This document shows, one piece after another, positions 1-5,165 of a stretch of 5,599 nucleotides of DNA (its first letter is position 1; every line of letters starts with the position of its first letter). The translations under genes and the position numbers were made by a program. Source of the stretch: Nitrososphaerota archaeon (GTDB lineage: Archaea > Thermoproteota > Nitrososphaeria > Nitrososphaerales > UBA57); contig JACPBJ010000023.1 of assembly GCA_016180375.1 (NCBI GenBank), positions 1 to 5,599 of the forward strand. The letters are read 5' to 3'. The notes under the pieces were generated by a model, which saw nothing but the letters and a program-made list of their open reading frames with translations, was not told where the DNA came from and ran no database searches.

Positions 1-404
1 CAGTTACCGACGAATAATGTATCGCCTGTGAAGAGGTTCTCATCAAGCATGAAACAAACGCTGTCAGGACAATGGCCAGGTGTATGAATCACCCTGACCT
101 TCACATTTCCTAATTCTATTACATCTCCATCCTTTATCGAGATGTCCTTGTGAGTTCCAGCCGCCTCATGCGCAACTATCTTCGCGCCAGTCCTGTTGGC
201 TCCTTCTTTGTTCCCAATTGTATGATCCCAATGGCTATGCGTATTGAGAATGTACTTTACGTCCAGGTTGGCTCTTCGCACGCTAGAAACAACTTTATCC
301 AGATCCCAAGATGGGTCGATAATCGCAACTACCTTCTCATCCTCATCTCCGATTACATACGTAAAATTCTTCAGATTTCCAACTAATAGCTGCGACAGTA
401 ACAC
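1..404 (-). CDS. Metallo-beta-lactamase-fold hydrolase (glyoxalase II / persulfide dioxygenase-like), C-terminus cut by window edge
   Basis: The minus strand reads 134 codons from a GTG at 404-402 and leaves the left edge, so the C-terminal part is missing. Visible are the metal-binding motif THSHWDHTIG (H56, H58, D60, H61), a third His in HTPGHCPDS (H111) and the Asp of TGDTLFVGN (D128), the standard order of ligands for a binuclear metal site in the MBL fold. Family members are cytosolic hydrolases such as glyoxalase II (S-lactoylglutathione) or ETHE1-type persulfide dioxygenases; the substrate cannot be told here. The GTG is chosen because an in-frame TGA lies about 10 codons upstream, the N-terminus (LLSQLLVGNLKNFTYVIGDE) matches the usual first strand of the family, and a TATA-like element sits 25-30 nt upstream, as for a leaderless transcript. 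It follows nnrE on the same strand after a 78-nt gap. The overlapping plus-strand frames here are shadows. Confidence 0.88.
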   Translation of the reverse strand, partial: MLLSQLLVGNLKNFTYVIGDEDEKVVAIIDPSWDLDKVVSSVRRANLDVKYILNTHSHWDHTIGNKEGANRTGAKIVAHEAAGTHKDISIKDGDVIELGNVKVRVIHTPGHCPDSVCFMLDENLFTGDTLFVGN

Positions 405-428
405 GAACCACCATAGGAAGGAAGTCCG

Positions 429-434
429 ATATAA
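429..434 (-). promoter_or_regulatory. TATA-like promoter element of the MBL-fold gene
   Basis: The minus strand reads TTATAT, preceded by the purine-rich stretch GAAACGAATGA that could serve as a BRE for TFB. The element is 25-30 nt upstream of the GTG at 404, which places the expected transcription start at or next to the start codon. This suggests a leaderless mRNA and a promoter independent of nnrE. Seen: sequence and spacing. Inferred: promoter activity. Confidence 0.5.
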
Positions 435-482
435 TCATTCGTTTCAAATAGCCAGATAACTGTGAGCAGAATTCCTCCAGAG

Positions 483-1163
483 TTACTCTTTATCGTTCTG
501 GCCCAATTCAGCATCAGGCGGGATCCCGATCGGTACGACGATAAGTTCTCCTGTGAAGTCCTGATTGTCTAGCAATCCTTTCTTCATTTTGTGGAACGTA
601 ATCGTTGTATTCGCTCTGACCGCTTGCGCATGCACCTTTCCAGTATCAGGATCCAAACCAGACGGTATATCCACTGCAACCTTGAAGGCTTTTGATGCGT
701 TTATCATCTCAATTACTGATGCATGAGGCTCCCTAATGCCGCCTTTTACTCCTGTGCCAAAGATTGCATCAACAATAATGTCTGCTTTGCTTATGGAATA
801 ATTTATTCTGCCAGAGAAATCTTCAACATTAACATCATAGAATTTTATAGATTTCATATGCAGCATTATTTCCAAATTCGTCCTCGCTTCCACGGTCTTG
901 ACTTGCTCACGAGTTCCAAGCAGGAACGCATCCACCTGCAAGGGTAACCCAGCAAGGTGTCTTAGGCAGACGAGCCCATCTCCACCATTATTCCCAGTAC
1001 CGCAAACAATCACAATGCGTTTGTTGGACAGAGGGGAGAATTTCTCTACGATAAAGTGAGCCACTGCACTACCTGCATTCTCCATCATAAGAAGCCTCGA
1101 AATACCAAGAGCCTCGGCCTTCTCCTCAATTCGACGCATTTGATCAGAGGTAATTGCATCCAT
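483..1163 (-). CDS. nnrE: NAD(P)H-hydrate epimerase (YjeF N-terminal domain, stand-alone)
   Basis: This 226-aa protein is a single YjeF_N Rossmann-like domain. It carries MENAG (28-31 region), the nucleotide-binding loop GTGNNGGDG (55-63), DAIFGTGVKG (132-141), DIPSGLDPDTG (165-175) and TFHKMKKGL (189-197), all family hallmarks. The family epimerises R- and S-NAD(P)HX, the hydrated damage products of NAD(P)H, so that the ATP/ADP-dependent dehydratase NnrD can repair them in the cytosol. No NnrD kinase-like domain follows; the protein ends about 15 residues after VVPIGIPP. The start chosen is ATG 1163-1161, since GGAG lies 8 nt upstream and MDAITSDQMRRIE is a typical N-terminus; a TTG at 1193 would add 10 residues without support. 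The gene begins 42 nt after the DUF554 stop with no clear TATA between them, so the two are probably co-transcribed. Confidence 0.92.
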   Translation of the reverse strand: MDAITSDQMRRIEEKAEALGISRLLMMENAGSAVAHFIVEKFSPLSNKRIVIVCGTGNNGGDGLVCLRHLAGLPLQVDAFLLGTREQVKTVEARTNLEIMLHMKSIKFYDVNVEDFSGRINYSISKADIIVDAIFGTGVKGGIREPHASVIEMINASKAFKVAVDIPSGLDPDTGKVHAQAVRANTTITFHKMKKGLLDNQDFTGELIVVPIGIPPDAELGQNDKE

Positions 1164-1171
1164 GCAAACCA

Positions 1172-1175
1172 CTCC
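1172..1175 (-). promoter_or_regulatory. Shine-Dalgarno of nnrE (decides the start)
   Basis: The minus strand reads GGAG followed by 8 nt and ATG at 1163. It favours the ATG over the in-frame TTG at 1193 and fits a gene translated from inside a polycistronic message. Confidence 0.6.
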
Positions 1176-1205
1176 ACAATACGCTTTCGCCAACTATCCA
1201 ATTAA

Positions 1206-1874
1206 CTATGTAAGAAAGACGCTGAAGAATACCACTAGAAGCAGTGACGGCAGTAAATTTTCTGCCTTTATCTTTTCGATGCCAAGCAGATTGGCAGCTA
1301 TTACTAGAACCAAAACTCCTCCAGTGGCTGTAAGGTCTCTTATGACAGAATCGGTCAAGAAATTGATAGCGTAGCTTGAGAGAACCGTTATCGAGCCTTG
1401 CAAAGCAAGGACTGAAAGGGCTGCAAATATAACCCCGATCCCAAAGGTTGCGCCGAGGACTACCGATGATACGCCGTCCAAACCAGATTTCGTCAAAAGT
1501 ATGCTTGGGTTCCCTCTTAAGCCATCTTCCAATGAGCCTATGATGCTCATCGGGCCAACACAGAAGAGTACTGATGCTGCAATGAATCCTTTGCCACCCC
1601 TGTTGCTATTTGAGAACCTGCCTACTACTGAAGAGATCTTCTTGTCAATGTGCAATAATTGGCCAATAATACCTCCAAGAATAACGGATGCTATAGGTGA
1701 GAATACTCCTCTGAACATCATGAGCATTTGCACGCCCAAAATTATCGTAACGATCCCAAGAACGCGCATTATTGCTTTAGTGTAAGTTTGATTAACTCTG
1801 TGGCTGAGCTTAACTCCCAAAAGGGTACCAATGATTATCGCAATAACATTCACTATGGTGCCAAGCAAGTTCAA
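1206..1874 (-). CDS. DUF554 family membrane protein (YdfK/YqgA-like)
   Basis: A 222-residue, strongly hydrophobic protein with about seven likely membrane segments (roughly residues 3-23, 37-55, 58-76, 97-114, 132-157, 160-175, 184-222). The conserved signatures FCVGPMSIIGSLEDGLRG (104-121), GLDGVSSVVLG (131-141) and ANLLGIEKIKAENLLP (194-209) identify DUF554, a widespread family of inner-membrane proteins, possibly transporters, with no firmly known substrate. Length is normal. The start is uncertain: TTG at 1874 and TTG at 1868 are both in frame, neither has a Shine-Dalgarno, and an AAATATAT element centred about 25 nt upstream suggests a leaderless or near-leaderless mRNA; the 1868 start gives the family-like MLGTIVN. 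The stop is TAG, with a second in-frame TAG four codons on. It heads the minus-strand unit with nnrE and is divergent from the 69-aa membrane gene. Confidence 0.88.
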   Translation of the reverse strand: MNLLGTIVNVIAIIIGTLLGVKLSHRVNQTYTKAIMRVLGIVTIILGVQMLMMFRGVFSPIASVILGGIIGQLLHIDKKISSVVGRFSNSNRGGKGFIAASVLFCVGPMSIIGSLEDGLRGNPSILLTKSGLDGVSSVVLGATFGIGVIFAALSVLALQGSITVLSSYAINFLTDSVIRDLTATGGVLVLVIAANLLGIEKIKAENLLPSLLLVVFFSVFLT

Positions 1875-1891
1875 GTTGGTTGCAATTCACA

Positions 1892-1904
1892 AAGATATAT
1901 TTGG
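1892..1904. promoter_or_regulatory. Near-palindromic TATA-like element, possible bidirectional promoter
   Basis: The plus strand reads AAGATATATTTGG, nearly the same on both strands around ATATAT. On the minus strand AAATATAT is 21-28 nt from the TTG at 1874 (DUF554). On the plus strand the same element predicts a start near 1924, about 12 nt before the TTG at 1937. One TBP site could therefore serve both divergent genes. Activity is inferred from position only. Confidence 0.45.
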
Positions 1905-1936
1905 GTAGTTCCCCTTACCAAAAGGCAAGCTACCAT

Positions 1937-2146
1937 TTGAACAGATTTGTATTTTCTTGGGGGATCATCGTTTTGGTCTTCGCTTCTATACTCTATTCTC
2001 TATTGACCGAGCTTGAGTTTCAGACCTTCAGGGAGGACATAGGTCCTTGGAAGCTCCTAGCCATGGCAAGTGCTATAGCGGGAGGCGTTACTACGATAGG
2101 CGGCACGGTCATGCCTCGTAGGAAACCGTCGCCGGTGGGTGTATGA
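1937..2146 (+). CDS. Small membrane protein of unknown function, two predicted TM helices
   Basis: I do not recognise this protein. From TTG 1937 it is 69 aa with two hydrophobic helices: residues about 4-23 (FVFSWGIIVLVFASILYSLL) and about 38-58 (WKLLAMASAIAGGVTTIGG), joined by an acidic loop (TELEFQTFREDIGP) and ending in a basic tail (MPRRKPSPVGV). The frame is also open to a TTG at 1880, but that would overlap the divergent promoter and add a polar, unlikely N-terminus, so 1937 is preferred; only a weak AAAGG precedes it. The TGA stop overlaps the ATG of the next membrane gene as ATGA, indicating translational coupling, so the two products probably act together in the membrane. The gene's reality is supported by that coupling and the clean two-helix pattern, not by homology. 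Confidence 0.6.
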   Translation: MNRFVFSWGIIVLVFASILYSLLTELEFQTFREDIGPWKLLAMASAIAGGVTTIGGTVMPRRKPSPVGV

Positions 2147-2685
2147 CAATAGTACAGCTTCAGCAACAACCAAGCTCGTTAAGGCTTGATCTGGGCAGGG
2201 TCGTTAGGTATTTTGTATACATGGCTTTCATCAATTTAGCAATAGCGATAGTAATTACGACTCCCATCTTCCTGCCAAGGCTCCGATTCCCGATACTTCT
2301 TACTGAATGGCCAGGTATCTACATCTACATCGGCTATACTGCATTCTTGATCGGAGGAGTCGTAGGAATGCTTGCTTGGGCAGTTGGATACTATTTGCTC
2401 TGGAAGGCATTCAAGAAGGATACCTGCGATAAGCGTATTCTATTCTCTCAGCTCATCATAACCAACATAGGAGTCTACGTTGTATCGACGTTCATGTTCA
2501 TCGGAGGCTACCAGGGTGCATTCTACGCGCATGAGCACTTTGGAGCATTCGTTGTTGGAAAACTTATGGAGTGGACGGTGATACCGAGCGGAATAGGAAT
2601 TGCACTCTCGTTGCTTGGCAACATGTTTGGGCTTGCGAACGTATTCTTCTTGTTCAGGGAAAAGGTGCCTAATCCAAGCTCATAA
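2143..2685 (+). CDS. Polytopic membrane protein of unknown function (about four TM helices)
   Basis: A 180-aa protein with hydrophobic segments at roughly residues 22-44, 58-88, 100-122 and 144-171, with basic stretches (KAFKKDTCDKR, 88-98) between helices. I cannot name the family. The segment GGYQGAFYAHEHFGAF (121-136), with H130 and H132 at the mouth of helix 3, followed by a Gly-rich helix (PSGIGIALSLLGNMFG), is the most distinctive part and could bind a metal or haem; a distant link to haem-copper-oxidase-type subunits is conceivable but unproven. Start ATG 2143 overlaps the preceding stop (ATGA) and has GGTGG 4 nt upstream. The pair forms an isolated two-gene unit facing the Pop5-like gene. 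Its TAA overlaps a following ATG by one base, but that downstream frame is judged spurious. Confidence 0.8.
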   Translation: MTIVQLQQQPSSLRLDLGRVVRYFVYMAFINLAIAIVITTPIFLPRLRFPILLTEWPGIYIYIGYTAFLIGGVVGMLAWAVGYYLLWKAFKKDTCDKRILFSQLIITNIGVYVVSTFMFIGGYQGAFYAHEHFGAFVVGKLMEWTVIPSGIGIALSLLGNMFGLANVFFLFREKVPNPSS

Positions 2686-2768
2686 TGGATTCGCGGTCAG
2701 TATCGTCGCGAGGTCGTCATAGCCCAAGGGAGCTAGCCAGGGCTCAGTCTGGGGCAGCGAATTACTTC

Positions 2769-2795
2769 ATCCCAATGTTATCTTCACATAGGGAT
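2769..2795. terminator. Hairpin between convergent genes, possible bidirectional terminator or 3'-end structure
   Basis: The sequence holds an imperfect inverted repeat: ATCCC-T-ATGT, a 7-nt loop, ACAT-T-GGGAT as read on the minus strand (9 bp with one T/T mismatch). It lies just 3 nt beyond the Pop5-like stop codon and 83 nt after the plus-strand membrane gene. Archaeal termination mainly uses U-tracts, and none follows directly, so a role in mRNA 3'-end stability is as likely as termination. Confidence 0.35.
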
Positions 2796-2798
2796 GAT

Positions 2799-3053
2799 TT
2801 AGACTTTTGCATCTCCTCTTCTGTGGCGAGACAAACCGTCTATCGTGCCAGATACTTTGAGAGTTTTCATGCCTTGATCTATGATGAATTTCTTGAGAGA
2901 ACCTATGCTTTCGGCATCAGACCTCAGGATCAGGCCTTTGCTACTCGCTTTGATGAGCTTCACCTTGACTGGCGAGTTCTGCACGATGCTTTGCACTTTA
3001 TCTTCGTTGCCTGAGATTTCTACGAGCAAGTATCGCCTTCTGTATCTGTGCAT
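2799..3053 (-). CDS. rnp2: RNase P protein component 2 (Pop5/Rpp14-like), short form
   Basis: An 84-aa basic protein beginning MHRYRRRYLLVEI. Three blocks match archaeal Pop5: the first strand RRRYLLVEI (5-13), the central GLILRSDAESI (about 40-50, cf. G-I-L-R in methanogen Rnp2), and the C-terminal strand LKVSGTIDGLSRHRR (about 65-79; VSGTI is the family hallmark). Pop5 pairs with Rpp30 in RNase P and helps the RNA mature tRNA 5' ends. Known archaeal Rnp2 proteins are about 100-130 aa; here the region between the first strand and GLILR is some 20-30 residues shorter. Start ATG 3053 has a TATA-like TTAAACTATA 24-33 nt upstream and no Shine-Dalgarno, suggesting a near-leaderless mRNA. It is divergent from dph6. 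The overlapping plus-strand frame looks like its antisense shadow. Confidence 0.72.
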   Translation of the reverse strand: MHRYRRRYLLVEISGNEDKVQSIVQNSPVKVKLIKASSKGLILRSDAESIGSLKKFIIDQGMKTLKVSGTIDGLSRHRRGDAKV

Positions 3054-3076
3054 GTCGCTATGTGCCCTTTGAATTC

Positions 3077-3087
3077 TATAGTTTAAG
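3077..3087. promoter_or_regulatory. AT-rich TATA-like element between the Pop5-like gene and dph6
   Basis: The plus strand reads CTATAGTTTAAG. On the minus strand TTAAACTATA is 24-33 nt upstream of the Pop5-like ATG (3053), right for a leaderless start. On the plus strand TTTAAG predicts a start near 3110, leaving a leader of about 19 nt with GGAAG (3112-3116) before the dph6 ATG. Shared use by both genes is inferred. Confidence 0.4.
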
Positions 3088-3128
3088 AAGGATTACTTGA
3101 AAGAATACTGCGGAAGCAGACAGTTATC

Positions 3129-3800
3129 ATGAAAAAGACAGCCATATGCCTTTCATCAGGAGGCAAAGATTCAACCCTAGCGCTCCACATAGCACACGCT
3201 AGTGAAATAGAGCTGAAGGCTCTCCTTACTGTAATTCCTGAAGATCCAGAAAGTATGCTTTACCACACTCATAATGTGCGTTTGGTTGAGAAGATTGCAG
3301 AGGTTATTGGTCTGCCTTGGATATCCGTAAGAGCGCAAAAAGACAGGGAGGAGGAATCTTTGCAGGAGGCCCTGAAGGGTGTCAAAGCGGATTACCTTGT
3401 TACAGGCGGAATAGCATCACAGTATCAGAAGGCTAAGTTTGACCGAATATGCAGGAATACAGAAAAGGAGCATTACGCGCCTTTGTGGGGAATCTCAGCA
3501 AGGGAACTTTATGACAAAATTTTGGAGTTTGGAATGGACGTGATAATCGTTTCAGTTGCGGCATATGGTCTAGGAAAGGAGTGGCTTGGGGCTCACTTGG
3601 ATGAAGCGACAATAGACAAATTATTGAAACTGGCGGAGAAATATAGGTTCAATGCAGTAGGCGAAGGCGGCGATCTTGACACTTTAGTACTTGATGCCCC
3701 TTTATACAAGAGAAGATTGGAGATAAAGAAAATGGAAAAGAAGTGGTTGGGGGACAGGGGAAGGCTAGAGATAGAGGAGATAGAGTTCAAACAAAAGTGA
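3129..3800 (+). CDS. dph6: Diphthine--ammonia ligase (Dph6, PP-loop ATP pyrophosphatase)
   Basis: A 223-aa member of the MJ0570-type adenine-nucleotide alpha-hydrolase family, normal in length. It shows the PP-loop SSGGKDS (9-15) that binds ATP phosphates, HTHN (46-49), the block GGIASQYQKAKFDRIC (93-108), PLWG (118-121), GLGKEWLG (147-154) and the Dph6 signature GEGGDLDTLVLDAPLYK (178-194). Dph6 uses ATP and ammonia to amidate diphthine to diphthamide on a conserved histidine of elongation factor 2, the last step of that cytosolic modification. It is the first gene of a plus-strand unit; srp54 starts 6 nt after its TGA. ATG 3129 is the only sensible start since the PP-loop follows at once. 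The gene context (RNase P, SRP, tRNA modification) agrees with a translation role. The alternative, another PP-loop ATPase, is unlikely. Confidence 0.94.
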   Translation: MKKTAICLSSGGKDSTLALHIAHASEIELKALLTVIPEDPESMLYHTHNVRLVEKIAEVIGLPWISVRAQKDREEESLQEALKGVKADYLVTGGIASQYQKAKFDRICRNTEKEHYAPLWGISARELYDKILEFGMDVIIVSVAAYGLGKEWLGAHLDEATIDKLLKLAEKYRFNAVGEGGDLDTLVLDAPLYKRRLEIKKMEKKWLGDRGRLEIEEIEFKQK

Positions 3801-3804
3801 GGAG
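3797..3804 (+). promoter_or_regulatory. Shine-Dalgarno of srp54 overlapping the dph6 stop
   Basis: GTGAGGAG spans the dph6 TGA (3798-3800) and ends 2 nt before the srp54 ATG at 3807. The GTGA/GAGG part gives a more usual 4-6 nt spacing. This indicates coupled translation of dph6 and srp54. Confidence 0.5.
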
Positions 3805-3806
3805 AT

Positions 3807-4985
3807 ATGGCGCTAGAAAGGCTTAGAGATGGGCTACAATCAGCAGTAAAGAAGCTGCTCGGTGCGGACACGATAGACGAGGAGATAGTAAAGGAATTTG
3901 TAAATGACCTGTTCAAGACCCTCCTCCAAGCCGACGTTCAGGTAAAGCAAGCAGCCGATGTCACTGCCAGAGTGAAGAAAAGGGCACTCGAGGAGAAGCC
4001 TCCTCCGGGCCTCCCAAGAAAGGATCACATCGTCAAGATACTCTATGAGGAGCTTTCGGCTTTTCTTGGTACGGAAGGGAAGGTCGACCTCCCTGCTGAC
4101 AAGATGAGCACAGTCCTCATGGTGGGAATTCAGGGCAGTGGTAAAACTACTGTAGTCGGAAAACTTGCAAGGCATCTCTTGAAGGGAGGCTACAAGGTTG
4201 GGGTTGTGTGCGCAGACACTTTCAGGCCAGGAGCTCTGGTTCAACTAAGAACAAACTGCGAGAAGATAGGCGTTGAAGTGTTTGGAGACGAAAAAGAGAA
4301 GGACGCTGTGAAGCTCTCCTCGCAGGGCGTCGATCACTTCCGAGTTCAGGGAAAGAATGTTGTGATCGTCGATACGTCTGGCAGGCATAAGGAGGAGAAG
4401 GGCCTGCTGGACGAAATGAAAATGATTTCCGCGAAAATACACCCAGATCTGACATTCCTTGTGATCGATGGAACTATCGGGCAACAATGCTATGCTCAGG
4501 CTGAAGCATTCCACAAGACAGTGCCTGTTGGAGGCATTATCATCACGAAACTCGATGGTGCAGCAAAGGGTGGAGGTGCACTCGCAGCTGCAGCCGCCAC
4601 TGGGGCAAATATTCTCTTCATAGGCACAGGAGAAAGAATTGACGATCTTGAGGCATTTTCCCCTACAAGGTTCGTAGGGAGACTTCTAGGGCTCGGCGAT
4701 ATCAAAGCGCTGCTGGAAAAGGCGAAAGAGCTCGAAACAGAAGCAGACGAAGAAAAGCTCCAAAGAATAGTGTCAGGCAAGATGACTATCGACGATCTTT
4801 ACTATCAATTGGAGCAGGTTCGGAAGATGGGCTCCCTTCGTAAACTATTGGAGTTAATTCCAGGGTTATCAGGAGCTATGAAAGACGAGGACATGGTAGG
4901 GATGGAGAAGAATATCGAAACTTGGAAGTTTGTCATACAATCGATGACCAGAGAGGAGAAAAATGACCCTGATTTGCTCAACTAG
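3807..4985 (+). CDS. srp54: Signal recognition particle GTPase SRP54, truncated in the M domain by an in-frame TAG
   Basis: SRP54 binds signal sequences and 7S RNA and delivers ribosomes to the FtsY receptor at the membrane. The N domain (about 1-95) is followed by the G domain with the P-loop GIQGSGKTT (107-115), DTFRPGA (137-143), DTSGR (189-193), DGTIGQQ (221-227), TKLDG (247-251) and GTGE (273-276). The M domain begins near 300 and is intact through LRKLLELIPG and the hydrophobic region to about 380. Translation then stops at TAG 4983-4985, giving 392 aa, whereas archaeal homologues are about 430-450 aa. The TAG lies on the junction of an exact 30-bp tandem duplication; the frame stays open beyond it to TGA 5163-5165 and contains the missing RNA-binding helix. 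Removing one repeat gives 442 aa. As read, the product should not bind SRP RNA normally. It sits between dph6 and pus10 in one unit. Confidence 0.95.
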   Translation: MALERLRDGLQSAVKKLLGADTIDEEIVKEFVNDLFKTLLQADVQVKQAADVTARVKKRALEEKPPPGLPRKDHIVKILYEELSAFLGTEGKVDLPADKMSTVLMVGIQGSGKTTVVGKLARHLLKGGYKVGVVCADTFRPGALVQLRTNCEKIGVEVFGDEKEKDAVKLSSQGVDHFRVQGKNVVIVDTSGRHKEEKGLLDEMKMISAKIHPDLTFLVIDGTIGQQCYAQAEAFHKTVPVGGIIITKLDGAAKGGGALAAAAATGANILFIGTGERIDDLEAFSPTRFVGRLLGLGDIKALLEKAKELETEADEEKLQRIVSGKMTIDDLYYQLEQVRKMGSLRKLLELIPGLSGAMKDEDMVGMEKNIETWKFVIQSMTREEKNDPDLLN

Positions 4986-5013
4986 GAGAAAAATGACCCT
5001 GATTTGCTCAACT
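4954..5013 (+). repeat. Exact 30-bp direct tandem duplication inside srp54
   Basis: Positions 4954-4983 and 4984-5013 are identical over 30 bases (AGGAGAAAAATGACC... ending CTCAACT); the bases on either side differ, so the unit is exactly two copies. It encodes EEKNDPDLLN in the srp54 frame. Because 30 is divisible by three the frame is kept, but the junction joins T (4983) to AG (4984-4985) and makes a TAG codon. Confidence 0.98.
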
Positions 5014-5165
5014 CCTCAAGGATGAAGAGAATAGCCAGAGGTTCTGGAAGGACGGAGAAAGAGATCAAGGACATGCTTCAGCGTTACAAGCAGACCAAGG
5101 CGGTTATGAAGGCAAGCAAGGGCAGGGGAATGAAGCAGTTCCTCAGAAGGCTGCCGACGCAATGA
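4986..5165 (+). pseudogene. srp54: Displaced C-terminal part of the SRP54 M domain, after the TAG
   Basis: This segment continues the srp54 frame for 59 codons to TGA 5163-5165. It repeats EKNDPDLLN from the duplication and then encodes SSRMKRIARGSG, the conserved helix-loop-helix motif of the M domain that contacts SRP RNA helix 8, followed by TEKEIKDMLQRYKQTKAVMKAS and a basic tail ending LPTQ. There are no other stops or frameshifts and the motif is unaltered, so no decay is visible beyond the TAG. If translated alone it could start at ATG 5022 (MKRIARGSG, 47 aa). It overlaps the pus10 start by 4 nt. Confidence 0.85.

Noticed and set aside
150..459. Two plus-strand frames over the left end
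   Set aside because: They are antisense to the MBL-fold gene, whose metal-binding motifs are clear; the products show no domain features.
1164..1193. TTG at 1193 as the nnrE start, adding 10 residues
   Set aside because: No Shine-Dalgarno or TATA serves it, whereas ATG 1163 has GGAG at 8 nt and gives the usual family N-terminus.
1880..1936. TTG at 1880 as the start of the small membrane protein
   Set aside because: It lies upstream of the likely TATA element and almost touches the divergent DUF554 start, and the added residues are polar and unlike an N-terminus preceding a membrane helix.
2688..2763. Possible tRNA: 76 nt closed by a 7-bp acceptor-like stem (GATTCGC / GCGAATT with one G-T pair)
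   Set aside because: Neither strand has a T-arm (GGTTCGAATCC-like), U8, a D-arm or a sensible anticodon stem, so the size and terminal stem are not enough.
2697..2773. Box C/D sRNA-like pattern on the minus strand (GGGATGA, CTGA, ATGACGA, CTGA)
   Set aside because: Both C boxes differ from RTGATGA, the first spacer (19 nt) is longer than the usual 12, and there is no good terminal stem next to C and D; such short motifs arise by chance.
2685..3014. A 109-codon plus-strand frame starting at an ATG that overlaps the preceding TAA by one base (TAATG)
   Set aside because: The overlap looks like coupling, but most of the frame is antisense to the Pop5-like gene, which has recognisable family motifs and a promoter; the plus product has no recognisable domain and a shadow-like composition.
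3593..4780. Several minus-strand frames opposite dph6 and srp54, rich in Ser and Pro
   Set aside because: These are antisense shadows of strongly identified genes; Ser/Phe/Pro-rich products are typical of reverse frames of Glu/Lys-rich coding sequence.
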